Source of the DNA: Varroa destructor
Lineage: Eukaryota; Arthropoda; Arachnida; Mesostigmata; Varroidae
Length of the DNA stretch: 64,000 nt
Assembly (NCBI RefSeq): GCF_002443255.2
Contig: NW_019211457.1
Location: forward strand, 51,562,617-51,626,616
Direction of reading: 5' to 3'
Part shown: piece by piece, positions 42,401 to 55,100 of the stretch
Position numbering within the stretch: the first letter of the stretch is position 1
Layout: the number at the start of each line of letters is the position of its first letter
Translations under genes and position numbers: made by a program
The notes under the pieces: model-generated
Told to the model about the DNA's origin: nothing
The model's database searches: none
Seen by the model: the letters and a program-made list of their open reading frames with translations, nothing else

Positions 42401-43669
42401 CATAGAAAATATGTCGGCTTCAGGTTCTCGCACTTTCGCTTATTTTCGTTTATTGCTGCCGATATCAAGCAGGAGCAACATCTTTACTTCAGCATGAAGG
42501 GATCGGACTGAAAACAACCTAACTAAGCTGAAGGTGGGCAGTAGAAGAACTGCTGCAATAGCAGCGTTCCGCAAGAGGAGCGTAATTTTTTCCTAAGAGA
42601 TTTTTGTGCTTATTTGCTTGGCGTCGTGTCTCGTCGATACGGGCAAATCTACAGGCACAACCAACACTAGAAATTATCATCCATGAACCCCGTTAATGTC
42701 CCTTTCTGGAAAGCTTGGAAAGCTGATGCGTCTACTGATAGTTGCGACGAAACGACAGGTTTCCATGGTGGAGTCAACTTTGGTTATAAAAGAAACAGCG
42801 GCCGATTCCTTTTTATCAGAGTTGCCCGGTTAAAAGATTTCGAAGATTCTCAAGAAAATGGGTAAATAGCGATGCAAAATGGCGCCCCCAGAATCCCATT
42901 GGTTCCTTCCACCACGACTGATTGTCGAGGGCAAACACTCAACGCTGCCGCTGCTGCTCAAGTGTCTCTTCGCTAGAGACATTCATAATAGGCAAACGGA
43001 TACAGAGGACTTCTTAAACGGCAGACCAAGACACTGTAAACCATTCCTTACAGAGGCGCAGGGCGTTATCGAGGAAGTTTGGCCTCTATTTTCTGTGTGT
43101 TTAAATGCCGAACTGTAATAACAACAGCATAATTGCTACCACATTGTCTTTACTGTTTGTTTGCTCTTTGCTGTAGTATGGCCGAAATGATTAAGGCTTA
43201 TTTCCGCTCTTGTTATCCCGATATATAGTACAGAGATCTTTTTGTATACAGTAACGGACGTTCAGTTCATAAATGCAGCATTTGTTGCGTGTATAAAATG
43301 CTAACAGATAGTAATTCATCGAAAACAAATAAAAAGTACTCCATGAACAACCGAGGGCAAATTTGTTACATAAATTGTTTATATAACTGCCCAATGCGCA
43401 TACACCTACGAACGGACTGTAACTTGCGTATTGAAGGTATACTCTGAACCCAAGCTGCTTCGTAATGGGGAATTGGCCTGGACCCATTTTTTGAGGTGTA
43501 AGTTATGCTGGATTTCAAAGTGATGGCGCGTATATTAAGACGTGTTCAATAGGCCCTAACTTAAATCAGCTCAAGGCAGGAGCACGTAAAGGTTAATTTG
43601 TTCTAAGTTACCGGGCTTAAACAGCAGGAATTTGACTTAGTATGACTTGCGTAGAGTGTTCACTGGATA

Positions 43670-43723
<54 letters not shown>

Positions 43724-46700
43724 AAGTCCTGACTTGCGGTAACCTGGCTGTTTAGCTCTAGCAGTTTCGGGTGGAAAGATAGGTTGTGGAGAAATTGCGC
43801 TATTGGTCCTAGATCCACTTGAATCTTTTGGTAGTCGCTGGCTTATATTTAAACTATGTTGCTATGATCTTGCGTCTGTCCCAAGGCCTCCAGCTGTCTG
43901 TTGCTAAACGTGAACTTCTAGTGCTCAATAGTCAGCGAGACTAACAGCCTTGTTTAATTAACGTGTTATTCGACCGACTGGCTTCTTGTTGTATCCTAAC
44001 CTAGTAAGCAAGTATGTTTTTATGTATGCTTTTACCTCCCCGCTGTTTGTTTATCTCTATATACCATTAGAGGTACTTTCTCTTTCATTGTAATTTCAAC
44101 CGAATTTTATGTCGACACCAAGGGAGGGGACAGGTGAAAAAAACGTGTATTTTCGACATTATTCGACTTCATTCCGCTCGCTGCCGAAGTAGTACGGGAT
44201 ATTTGTGCCATGTACAGTGAGGACTCTAAAATTGAACGGACTACTTCATACCGGTTTGCCAAGAATGGCATCTTGGAACTGGAAAGTGCGCCCTGCCTTT
44301 GCAGCTGGAGTTGATGCGGAAGATTGAAGGCACCTTCGAAGGAAGGCTGCTGGTATACGGCTGGCTCGTACATTGAGCAAAAAAATAATATGACTATCGA
44401 AAAGTCTTTTAACCGTATGAGATTTACAAAAAAAATTAATGGCTTGCGTGCCTCACTAACCGAGTGAGCATCACAAAGAAATGTGGGCCCTCGTTACTTC
44501 TCAGCATCTAAGCCAAATGACACCCGGCCGCAGTGGCAGGTTCCTCAACAAAATTATGATAGGAGACGAGAGGTGGTGTTACCACATCGATAAAAAGTAG
44601 AGAAAAAGAACGAATACCTTGCCCAAGAGAGTTACGCCCGCGCCCAGATCTCCATCCCTATGACGGTCTCGTTTGGTAAAACTGGAAGTTTTATATATAC
44701 TTTTTATATACTAAGAATCTGTCAAGGAGAACAGAACCGTCAATACAAACCTCCATATGCTCCAGCTGGATTGCATAAATGAGTATAAAAGATATCCGGT
44801 AAACAAAACAAAATTATCCCTTTCCATAACAATGCCAAGCCGCTGATAGCAGAACTTGTGATAGCTACCTTGCAATGGTTCGAACGTAGCATCTTGCGCC
44901 CACCTGGTTTTCCAGACGTCCGCTTTGACATATTATTACTTTTCCCGATCATCGACAAACGTGGCTTGAGAGTGAGAAGGATCTCAAAATTTGCCTGGAG
45001 GTGTTGTTCAACGTCAGATTCTCAAACTCCTGGCGAAACGTATTGTAAATAGGATAAGTAAATTGAGAGATCGCAAAAGATCGTAAAGAGTAACAAAAAA
45101 TGTAATGAAATCATTCTTTTGTTAGAATTTGAATGAAACGCCGCGCTTTTTGTGTTCTATCCTAATATTTTTGAGTCTGATGGCTGATGGCTCATTTGAT
45201 TCTACCTGTAATCATTTTCTTTCTTGACTGCACGTAAATTCTAATAGCCACTAGATCTTTCAGTTTGAGTTAGACGTTATCTTGACTTGAAGATGTAATC
45301 TTTGGCTTCCCGTTTGCCGGACCTCACTTCTGCGAGAATCACACTTATTCCTCATATACATCGATAACATCTTCAACACTCATGTTATTAATGTGTTCTT
45401 TTACTGTGTTTATCTCACGTTTAGCTTTATTTTCTCTAGCGCGGTAATGCGACGTTGACAGCTAATGTCATTCTTCGTCAAGGATAACTTCATCCGTGAG
45501 AACTTTATTTCCAGAGACTATGATGTAACGTATGCATTGTAGCCTAGCTAACGTAAAAGAAATCGCTTCTATCGAAGTGGTACACGCGTCAATTACTATT
45601 AGTATTTTTCGGCCCGCGCTTCGGCGTACTCAATGTGAACGCGTGCCCATGGATAGTTTGGACATTTGCATGGACGCAGTATCTCTTTATGAGGATTCGC
45701 CAGATTTGTGGCGTATGAACTGGGATGTTAGTAGTGCCTTCAGCATCGTAACTGTGATCTGGCAGCATGGCTTAGCTACTGCTTTTGCTTGGCGATTGTT
45801 AAAGTTAGAACTTACAAATCATCAAAAAGTTTTTTTCAGTTTTTTTGTTCCCGAATTACAATGTATTATCCGCGTCTCGTAACAGAGGTCGCTTCAAGAA
45901 AAAAATTGTATTGAGTATTCGGAATCAACAGATTTGTCTTGATAATATCGAACGAATTTCTAAATCGTTGTTATCGGAAATGTATAATTAGATCTCTTGG
46001 TGATGCTCAAAAGACACTTCGCCTTTTATCGTGCGTCATGATGGCGCATCCACATTCTCTTGGCCGTCGATATCAAAGGTTATATAGAAATTAAAGTGGC
46101 CATACCTTTGTGAGCGAAAGGTATAGATTGGAGTGAGCTTATATCTGAGACCTATGTCTCATTATTAGTGATCACTGCACACCCATTTTGGCCAACAAAA
46201 CCTTACGGCCACTGCTCTGTCAATGCATTCGCCTGTTTTCCGGGGTCAAACGCAGGCGCCCTTTCCTAACCCTTGGTAAGAAGAAAATCGCGTTAAAGGG
46301 ATGACGTTAGAAGAGCTATCTGTTGCTTTTCTCGGGTCAACCAACAGATGTATTTGACCTGTAGAAGTTTTTCTGGAATTCCCCTTACAAAGAGCATTCA
46401 TCGGATCAAAATATGTCCTACGATTCGTCAGGAACTTTGCAGTAATACTGCCATCCTTAACGAAATCAGGACTTATGAGAGAATTACAAAATTCGAATAA
46501 GTTTTTTTTATAGAACTACACAAAACGAAAAAAGGACACAGTATGGCTACGTCGGTTAAGCTGCGTGTACGGCTCGTACTTGCTTTTGAATTATCGGTGT
46601 TCCCTTCTAAAAGAGTAAATGTATTAAGCTTAATGGTTTTTTAAGTTGCATTTTTGTCGATTTATTCCAAGGTCGTTCTTGCGAACTTTACCAAAAATTT

Positions 46701-49079
46701 CTCTTGCTATCCTGTTCACAGTAGCCGTCAAAATGTCGTCACAGTAGCTATAACCTCGGGGCTGCCAGAGAGAAACTCAGCCAGAAGACGATAGTCTTCT
46801 GCCAATGAGACGCTGACCCCCTGTATTCCGTACAAATGCGGATAATTTGGAATAGCCCGTTACACCCATTTGTAACTGACAAGTTTTGATCACCCGCCTG
46901 CATTTCTTGTTGCATATATGCTTGTCTAAGTCAAGTATGAAGGAAAAACTAGCTTGACCTAACTTTTCAAAGATCTTCGTTCTAGTAGGTACAGGGTGAT
47001 CCTCGGTGAAGACTTGAGTGGGCCTGCTTTAAAATTTGCACGAATATCAAAAGAACTATCAGAATATTTACAGTAATCAGGAGGATGTGCCTAGTGACTA
47101 TGCATTGCAGGTTCAAGCCTTACGTGGTAGATCTAGAGTTGAACGATCTTTCCTGCACGTTCGCAGCGGCTGTTTAGAACAACTTTGTTCTTCATATAGA
47201 AGGTTTTTTTTGAAACTAATTGTTATCCCAATTGAGATAGCTTTGCTAGTAAAAGTAAGAAGAGGTCGCTTTTATGAAAAAATAAAATCAGGAGAATTTT
47301 TTTCCATTTTTAACACTTTCATATGTAAAATTATAAGGGTAGTGCCACAAGTGATAACTTATGTTTCTTAATGTTTGACTTTGGGAAATTAAACATTGAC
47401 AACTGAAATGCGAACTTATTTTGCCCATTTTCACTTAAGTTTACTACTCACGCACAATTCCCTAGACTTCTCACCTCCAATGTCATACGCATTCTATTCA
47501 ACATTGTTATGTGGCTTAGCAAATGGCTTGCGTTTTTGATTTTCTGTGGCTCTGCATGTTGTTTAGATGCTATTCTTCCTGTCTCTGCAAGGACTTAATC
47601 AGCCCACCATGCGATGAAGGCTGCTACCAGACGTCGTCGAAGTCTCGCCAGTGCTTCCACATCTCGGAGTACACTTAGTCTCCCTGCTTTTTTTTTTTTT
47701 TTTTTATTTAGTCTCATTTAATTTCATCAAGCTCTCACTTAATGTACCGTAGGAGGCGTACCAACTAAATTTGCCCCGAGTCGCTGCTCGCCAGGAGCAG
47801 TGCCTCCAATCGTGTCACAAAATATTGATTCGGGTACCCTTTTACGAACAAGAGGATCTCGCAAAGCACTACAAATCTTAGATAAATTAATCGATAAATT
47901 GTTAGTGAGTTGAAACAGTTTTCGATTGATCTAATCCCATCACTGGCTAATGTTCGCTTTGCCGCCAAATCCTTCGATAGTCTGTTCGGCGAAGAAGCCA
48001 CTATTCCATCATTGTCACCGCTGCAGCGAGCAACGGAAATCGGCTATGATGATGATTCCTTTTCGCACTAAATACTAGGAATTTTACTACTTGACACTTA
48101 TGTAGAGCATCGTGTTACGTCAAGAGGAACACATCATCGGACATGCCTTGGCCTTAAATAGGTCAGTAACGTTTGGGTATAGTTCAGGCCAATAAAGAAG
48201 AATTATGCGGACGTATTTAACGGTATTCAAACTGCCTACCCCGAGCAAAACACGACATACTCATTCGGAAACGGTTTATTATCGAAGCTATTGTTGGATA
48301 ACGAAAGGCTAACTTCTACAGTCGTGCTTTCCGAGAATGTTTGGTTTTTCATAGAAATCCTACGATCCTTTATCTACCTACTAGAGTGGATTCATTCTTC
48401 ATTTTAAAACAGAGCAACACATTACGACTTGTTAAATTGACGATATTTCATGAACAGAACATAAAGATATAGCTTATGCAAAGGCCATTCGCTATAGCCT
48501 ACATGTTCGATAGAGTTTTTAAACTCTTCTTAAATACTTCGTTACTAGCTGATGGTCGTACATGCGAGACTCACAAATTTTTACTTAACTTAAAGCTTAT
48601 TCTTGGTTTGTCAGTTAGAAGCGTCTTAGGATTTGCGTTTGTCCTCCACAAAGCTTCATAATGACAGAGCAATGACCTTTAAGTATAAAGCACATTGATG
48701 CAAGGTCACTACAGGGAATAACTAAGCTAATGATATAATCAACACGTAATTTTGAAAAGCGCTGGGAAAAAGTATTACAAAATGCAACCCAGCCGTCTTC
48801 TATGGCATCGCCATAATAATTAGCAAGTCCCGCTAGACAAAAGCGAAACTCCCGTAGAATTTTTCTAGCTCAACCTGGTGATTTTACTACGTACAGTGGA
48901 GCTGACTGGAACGATGGCTCGAATCTACCTACCACAAAATCCATGTAAAGACTGTCTATTGACTCCCAAACTGCCTAAGTGTGGTGGATAACGTTGATGA
49001 TGCTCTGTTAATTGTCACCAATGGCTAAATATATCTGTGTCCGCAGTTTGAAAAACCGAGTTATATTATATGTTTATTC

Positions 49080-49119
<40 letters not shown>

Positions 49120-52100
49120 CTAAGTGCATCAAGGAAAAATAACAATGTTTAACTATGGGAAATACGTGAGACGTTGTAGCTCGCAACGTTGTTCAATAGT
49201 CCGCATTGGAACGCATTAGAAAAGGGTGCTGGGACGATTTATTTTAAAAATATTCGATAAGCGCACATGTTCTAGAATACGTATACCGAACCATCATCAT
49301 CAAATAATATTTAAAGCTGAAAGATGAATGCAAGTAAGATGTATGCTAAGCTATATTTTTGCACAGCAGGACCAAGCTGATAACTCCGAGAGTAGCAAAA
49401 CTATTATGTAAAGTTTCAATTAAACGACATTATTATAATTAGAATTTTGTATGCGTATAGGCCTGATATACCCATGGACGCATTCGAAATAGTGAGCAAC
49501 ACCTCGTTAACAGAGCTGAGTAGAAAAAGGCAAATTGTTTCACCAAATTAGGTGGTCAATCGTCGACGAAACGACTCCAGCGCCAGCGGCAGCAATCAAT
49601 TTATCCGTAGCCTCTACGAACAGCGTTCGCACCGAGCTATTCCGTACAATATATACTACTGCAAACCACCATCTCGTTGTCACCTTCTCGCCTTCTTTTT
49701 TCAACGATTTACGTTTGGGCAGGGCGGGCGTGCCAACGCGCAAATTAGAAGGTCAACCGAACAAGCGGCGGTGCACGCCCTCTGGCTGACCACTAGCGCC
49801 AATGGAGGCAAGTTCTTTCGATTTTCTAACATAATTTATTCAATATATTAGTTGCTTTGGCTTCGTAACTTTTTTCCGCAGCCTTGTCAAAATGGCAGTA
49901 TGAGAGCATACACACGCTCGCATACCGCAACCGATGCCGCATCGAGACTACATTTATTGCGCGCATTGCAGGAGGTACTTCAGTCGCTGTCGGCTGCCCA
50001 TTTCATCGGCATGAATAGCGCGCATACGAAATATAGGCAAGCAGGAAAAAAGCAAAAGTCAGAGTCGAGCGGACAAAGCGGGAAAGTTTAAAACGGGACT
50101 GAAAAAAGGATGAGACGGCAGACTGCAAACACGACAAACGACGCGAAGAGGCAACAAGAGGAGCAACGAAACAAATCTTAGTTTGTGTAAGGCAACTGAA
50201 CTGTAAGTGGGAAAATAAACACATCCCGCTTATCTTGTCGTGAATACAACGGACGGCAAGATAACGGCATGGCCGTCAGGGTTAGCCCACGGTCCACTTC
50301 ACAGTTACCGCACTTCAAACGCTCATTGGGAAGCCGAACAAAAGCCGGGCCTCTAACGACGAAGCAGGAAGATCGAGATGTTTGAAGGGTGGGTTTAGTT
50401 AGGCCAAGATGTACAGCCATTTGTCAGAATAAAAGACTCAGAGGCGCCGGGATGAGGGCCACTCTGCTATAGGGTTCGAACCGACGAAAAATAGCTCGAA
50501 GTAGACCATCGGGGAAGGCCCTCATATCGTAAATTCCTAACTCTAATTCCTGGCCGCGGGATGGGCGCGCTTATTAGCGTACGTTGCTGGAGGGGGCAAC
50601 AACGTCTCGGCTTTATGTTGAACAGAGATGGTACTAGGCCCGCGGTCGTCTTTGCGTACTGAAATGGGCTTGCAGAACGCACCTTTCTAGAGGTCGACAT
50701 CTCGTCGGTGGCTGGAGCTCAGCTGGCGTCATCGTTTCAATAGACCACGATTTCTTACCGGTACAAACTTTGCATACCTGTCGAACACTTAACTCTTTTG
50801 CTATGCTTTTCCGCTAGACTTCTCTTGATTGTTTTGCGAGGCACAGGAGAGCACAGATTCCCATGGACACTATTAGTACATTACCTATCAAGATAGTGCA
50901 CCAAAATAAAATGAGGAATCCCAGACACCAACTACTATTAAAACTTCTACTAATATTATTAATTTAATCCGTGAACGTAGGACAACTATGAACTGATCTG
51001 CTTGCGAATAAAAACCAACAAAGGATAGAAATGCATACATAGCGAGGTAACGGAAAGCAGAGGTGTATGGGAAAAAATATGGTAACGTAAGTACTGGGCG
51101 TTCCTTATTTATTCTGAAAGAATGAAAATTCGCCTACAAGAGTGTTCTATATGTTCCTAAGGCATTTTGCTGTTCTGTATCGTATGGCAGACCTGTCATA
51201 TGACGACCCGTCTCTGAACGGTTTTCGAGATAAGATCAAGGACATCTATGCACTGCCGTTGCTGTTTACATCATATTCATGCTGAGCTCCAGATTAGCAA
51301 CAAGTGGCTTAATATATATAGCATCAACCAATCGAAACGTGTCAAAAGAGTGACCGAAACATTTTTATCCGGCAGATAGAACTAGGTGCCAGGCGGTATT
51401 ATTGCAACACATTGGCATTCTCCATCAGTATTGACGCTGGTTGAGAAGGTCGTTATCAAATAGGGAAATTGCAATATTTAGGAGGAACCTATCAGTAGCT
51501 ATATGAATACGGACATCCCATGAAAAGGCTAAAAAAAAAGCTGTTCCGAAAGCTATAACCTTTCGAAAGATTGAAGCTTTGTAGAAAAATATTCTGCGGT
51601 AACAGTTTTGTACAAAGTCAAGCGCAGCTTGACAGTGAGAACGCTTTTTTATGGGTGAATTCTCTAGTTCAAACATGTACACGTTAGACACAAAACGAAT
51701 TTTCAGTACGTTTTAAGTAGTTTCAAGTTTACCTGAACTTACACACGCATACTGTAATAATTATGGATGTTCAAATTCTTGTAGTCTGATGCAACTTGGC
51801 AAATCTAAACTAATTAGACTGCTAACACAAAAGATTAGAAGTTAATAAGTGATCAAGATAACGCTAGTTTGAATACGTGTGCATCCTTGACTTTCAACCG
51901 TTGCTATAGAAACCAGTCAATACCTTCTACTAGGACAAATCGCAGAAGGCTCTTACTTGGAATTCCTGTATGATCCTTGTTCGGCCCAGTACCTGGGGTC
52001 GGCGTGCTTCCACTGTGCTTCAGCCACCTAAACGTGGCTTGGGGATCCTGGTCCCAGTAACAATCGTTATTTTCGAACGTGCATGTATACGGTAGGTCGT

Positions 52101-55100
52101 AGAAACGTGCTGTCATCCGTCCACCGTCGATTGAAAGGTGTACAGCGATACTGTTAGTAAATACTGTTCTCATGCTTTAAGGACTTTTTCTTCTACGCAC
52201 TCATTTAACACTAATGAAAGTGCTTGACGAAGCATTAGAATCTATCTCACAATTGTTAACCAATAAAATCTCCCTAATAGATCTAATGCAAAACCTATCA
52301 TCATCATCAACATTATCGCCATTTTTTTATAGGTAGGAAAACAGTTTCTAGTATTGTTTGAGAAACATCTGTGTTTATGAGTTTTGCAGAACCTGGAAAA
52401 AATGTTCCATTTCTGTTACCACAAGGAATTAGGTGCGATTGTCCTTTTTAGATATCTGTAACCTAAACATCCTGTTTCAATATCATTTCCAAAATGAGCA
52501 CGATTCTGTAGATATGGTATCGCTGCATCAAGCGACCGTTTTCTCGATACGTACATTCATTGTACATGGCTAAATCATATCTTGTAAAATCAGTGACGCA
52601 CCTCTGCAAAATGGCGAAGACGCATTCCATTGGTGACCGTCACAGAAGATCGTAGTTGAACCCTTGAAGGTGTAGCCCGGATAACATCGAAGTGCTTGAA
52701 GTAAGCCGCCAGGTGTTTTCAATTCGTACATGAGGTTTGGGTGTAAAGCTAAAGGCTCACATGTTTTTGCTGGAAATAGGCATTGACAGATCGAGTTGAT
52801 ACTTTTAATGAAGGACGTTTTTGACATAATTGTGCTCAGTGGATTGAATATTGCCGATCCTTAATCGAAGCGTTGTACACAACATGAAACAATGACGTTT
52901 CGGCGCTGATTGATCGACAATTTGTTACCATAAAGCTGCTTTTTACTTGTGTCGAATAACTAACTAATGAATACTTCTCATACAGGACACACAATGATAT
53001 AAACAAAAAATATACCATAGCAAAAGGGTATTGGGTCAATCCACTTTCTCCCGTTGCAGGCGACCGTAGCTCGTCCTCCGTCAAGCTCGTATCCTGGATC
53101 ACATGAAAACCTAGCGAGTTTCTTCCCATTACGATTGATATATGTGTGACTGCCGTTCGCTATCGACTTAAGCCTACCGCATCTTCCTGGAACGCCATTG
53201 AGGCATGTTAGCAATACCCGAATATTGGTAGCAACGCCTTTTTTTCTTTAATTACATTTAATACGTCTAATATCGTCATACTCATTATGTCTGACCAGGG
53301 TGCCAGGCAGCTTTACATATCTGCATGTATGTTATTAATAGCCAACGATTTCGTACAGCTCCTTTGCTTTGCATAATGAGCTTGATTCCATAGAATAAAC
53401 TTTGGTTAAAGTTTACCATCCAACCTAGATTCATTATTCTCAATAACTCGCTATTTTCATCACCGAACCCAAGCTGCTAGCGTTATGGGGCAACTCAGAA
53501 GTGCATTTAAGTTGACTGTAGAATTTTTTAGATTAGGACATAGTCGTATTTTGAAACACAAAAACTAAAGCGTGAACACATTCGTACGGGAATGTGTCGC
53601 CATATAATTGAAATTCATCGTATTCGGCTTCTTCTAAAACACCATCTACCTGACTTCTTTTCGAATAGCTAACAACAGAACCTACATTATATAAAAGGCT
53701 GCTGTGATTTTTACTTGTTTGCCATCATTATTACCATCGTTTTCATATTGTTCGTAAGTCGAAAAACCGAAACGCTCGCTATGGATGTACTTATTGGAAG
53801 GAAATCCATCCGACTTCCAAGTGTATGGAAAGCTTAACGTATCCTACTTGATTCTTTGCGTTGGTTCTAGAGAAACTGAGTGGTGTTTATCTACAGCTTT
53901 AATATTTGTACACAATTAATATTGCAACACGCATCTTGCCATTCTTCGTCAAGTTACAAGAGTGCTTGACACTGCCTTCTCTGAAAAGACAACACTGGGT
54001 TTCGTAACCCCCAAGATCGCAGGGTCCGCTCTAAATTAATCCACTTCTAATAATTCCCGAAGAAGCTTGAGCCGAGTCGCCCACGCTAAAAGGAAGCAGA
54101 ACGCAAGTCAGCAACGGACGTGGATACAACGTAGGCTCCCACACGGCAAGAAAGGTGGAAAATATTTTTTAAAAAACATGAAAAATTGCTAAGATGTTGA
54201 GATTGAGCCGACTGCCTGGTCAAATATTTGCCAGACAATCCCATTCGAAGAGCCTTGGAGAAAACTATGACAGGTGCCAAATTCAAACTTTATAAATACT
54301 GTGACGTCATACAGCAGATGAGCTGCATTGAAATGATGATTTTTTTCCTTTACAATGTTCTCGTCATTTTGAGTTTAGTCATCGAACAGTGTATGAAGCA
54401 AAACACTATGAGCTTATGGGGCTGAGCTTACTTAAGGGTATGTGGCATTGCAAAGCGTAAACCATGGCCAGCACTAAAAATGAAAACCTAACAGTCATGG
54501 CTGACTGCCTGCTTACTAATGACTAAAATGAGCAATAGTGAGCAATGAACATGAAGTTAACATTGGAGCATACAATTATAGTTACTTAAATTGAGTATTC
54601 TTAATATCTGTTGTCGATGGGCAATTCTGACATGATGCAATAGGTAGGCTCCGATCGTCGCAGCGGGCAAGTAGAGCCCAATACATACTTGTCCACGTAC
54701 CACCTAAAAACAGGACCGACTTTGGCGACTCAGAAAAATAGCAACATCGCTAAAAGGAAAATCTAAATTATTTTAGGAAAAAGGCCTGAGTTGCCTAAGA
54801 ACGGCCACGTTTTTGGCTTGGGTAGTCGAATCGTGCCACTCTTAATAAATTAATGATTGCACCTTCGATCAACAAGCCGCTGTTGCTGGGAGTCGAACGA
54901 CTAGTGAAGAAGGTCATTTCTCTTCATGTGGATCTCAGGCTACGACATAGCCACAGTCTAGCGCCGGTTGCTAAAGCTTCAACTATTCCGTCCCATTACG
55001 ACAGTTTATGGAGCCTCTGCTAGTAACAATGCTAGGTGCTGTAGAGCTTGTCGCTCTATTACCGTCGTTACTCAATATATGATTATATCACAATTCTTTC

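Larger units (their letters stand above)
28504..51956 (-). other. Intron 4 of the sushi-MAM gene (about 23.5 kb)
   Basis: It is bounded by CCAA|GTAAGA at 51956 and CCTTCAAG at 28504, and the joined protein reads straight through the MAM domain. It contains the cysteine-rich exon at 29800-29987, the GC-rich patch at 31426-31942, short ORFs near 42.7-43.1 and 44.1-44.4 kb, and three AT microsatellites. GC-richer patches lie at about 34.8-35.3, 41.3-42.9 and 49.5-50.7 kb. The rest is AT-rich with nothing I can support. Confidence 0.8.

Noticed and set aside
42384..42406. TCTTTGGTTAT, the start of a miR-9-like sequence
   Set aside because: The match stops after 11 nt and no complementary arm lies nearby.
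45532..45882. 116-codon plus-strand open frame
   Set aside because: No domain, signal or splice support; the composition looks like translated non-coding sequence.
54890..54975. tRNA-like sequence on the minus strand (A-box-like TGGCTATG, B-box-like GTTCGACTC)
   Set aside because: A D-stem can form, but the anticodon, T and acceptor stems do not pair.
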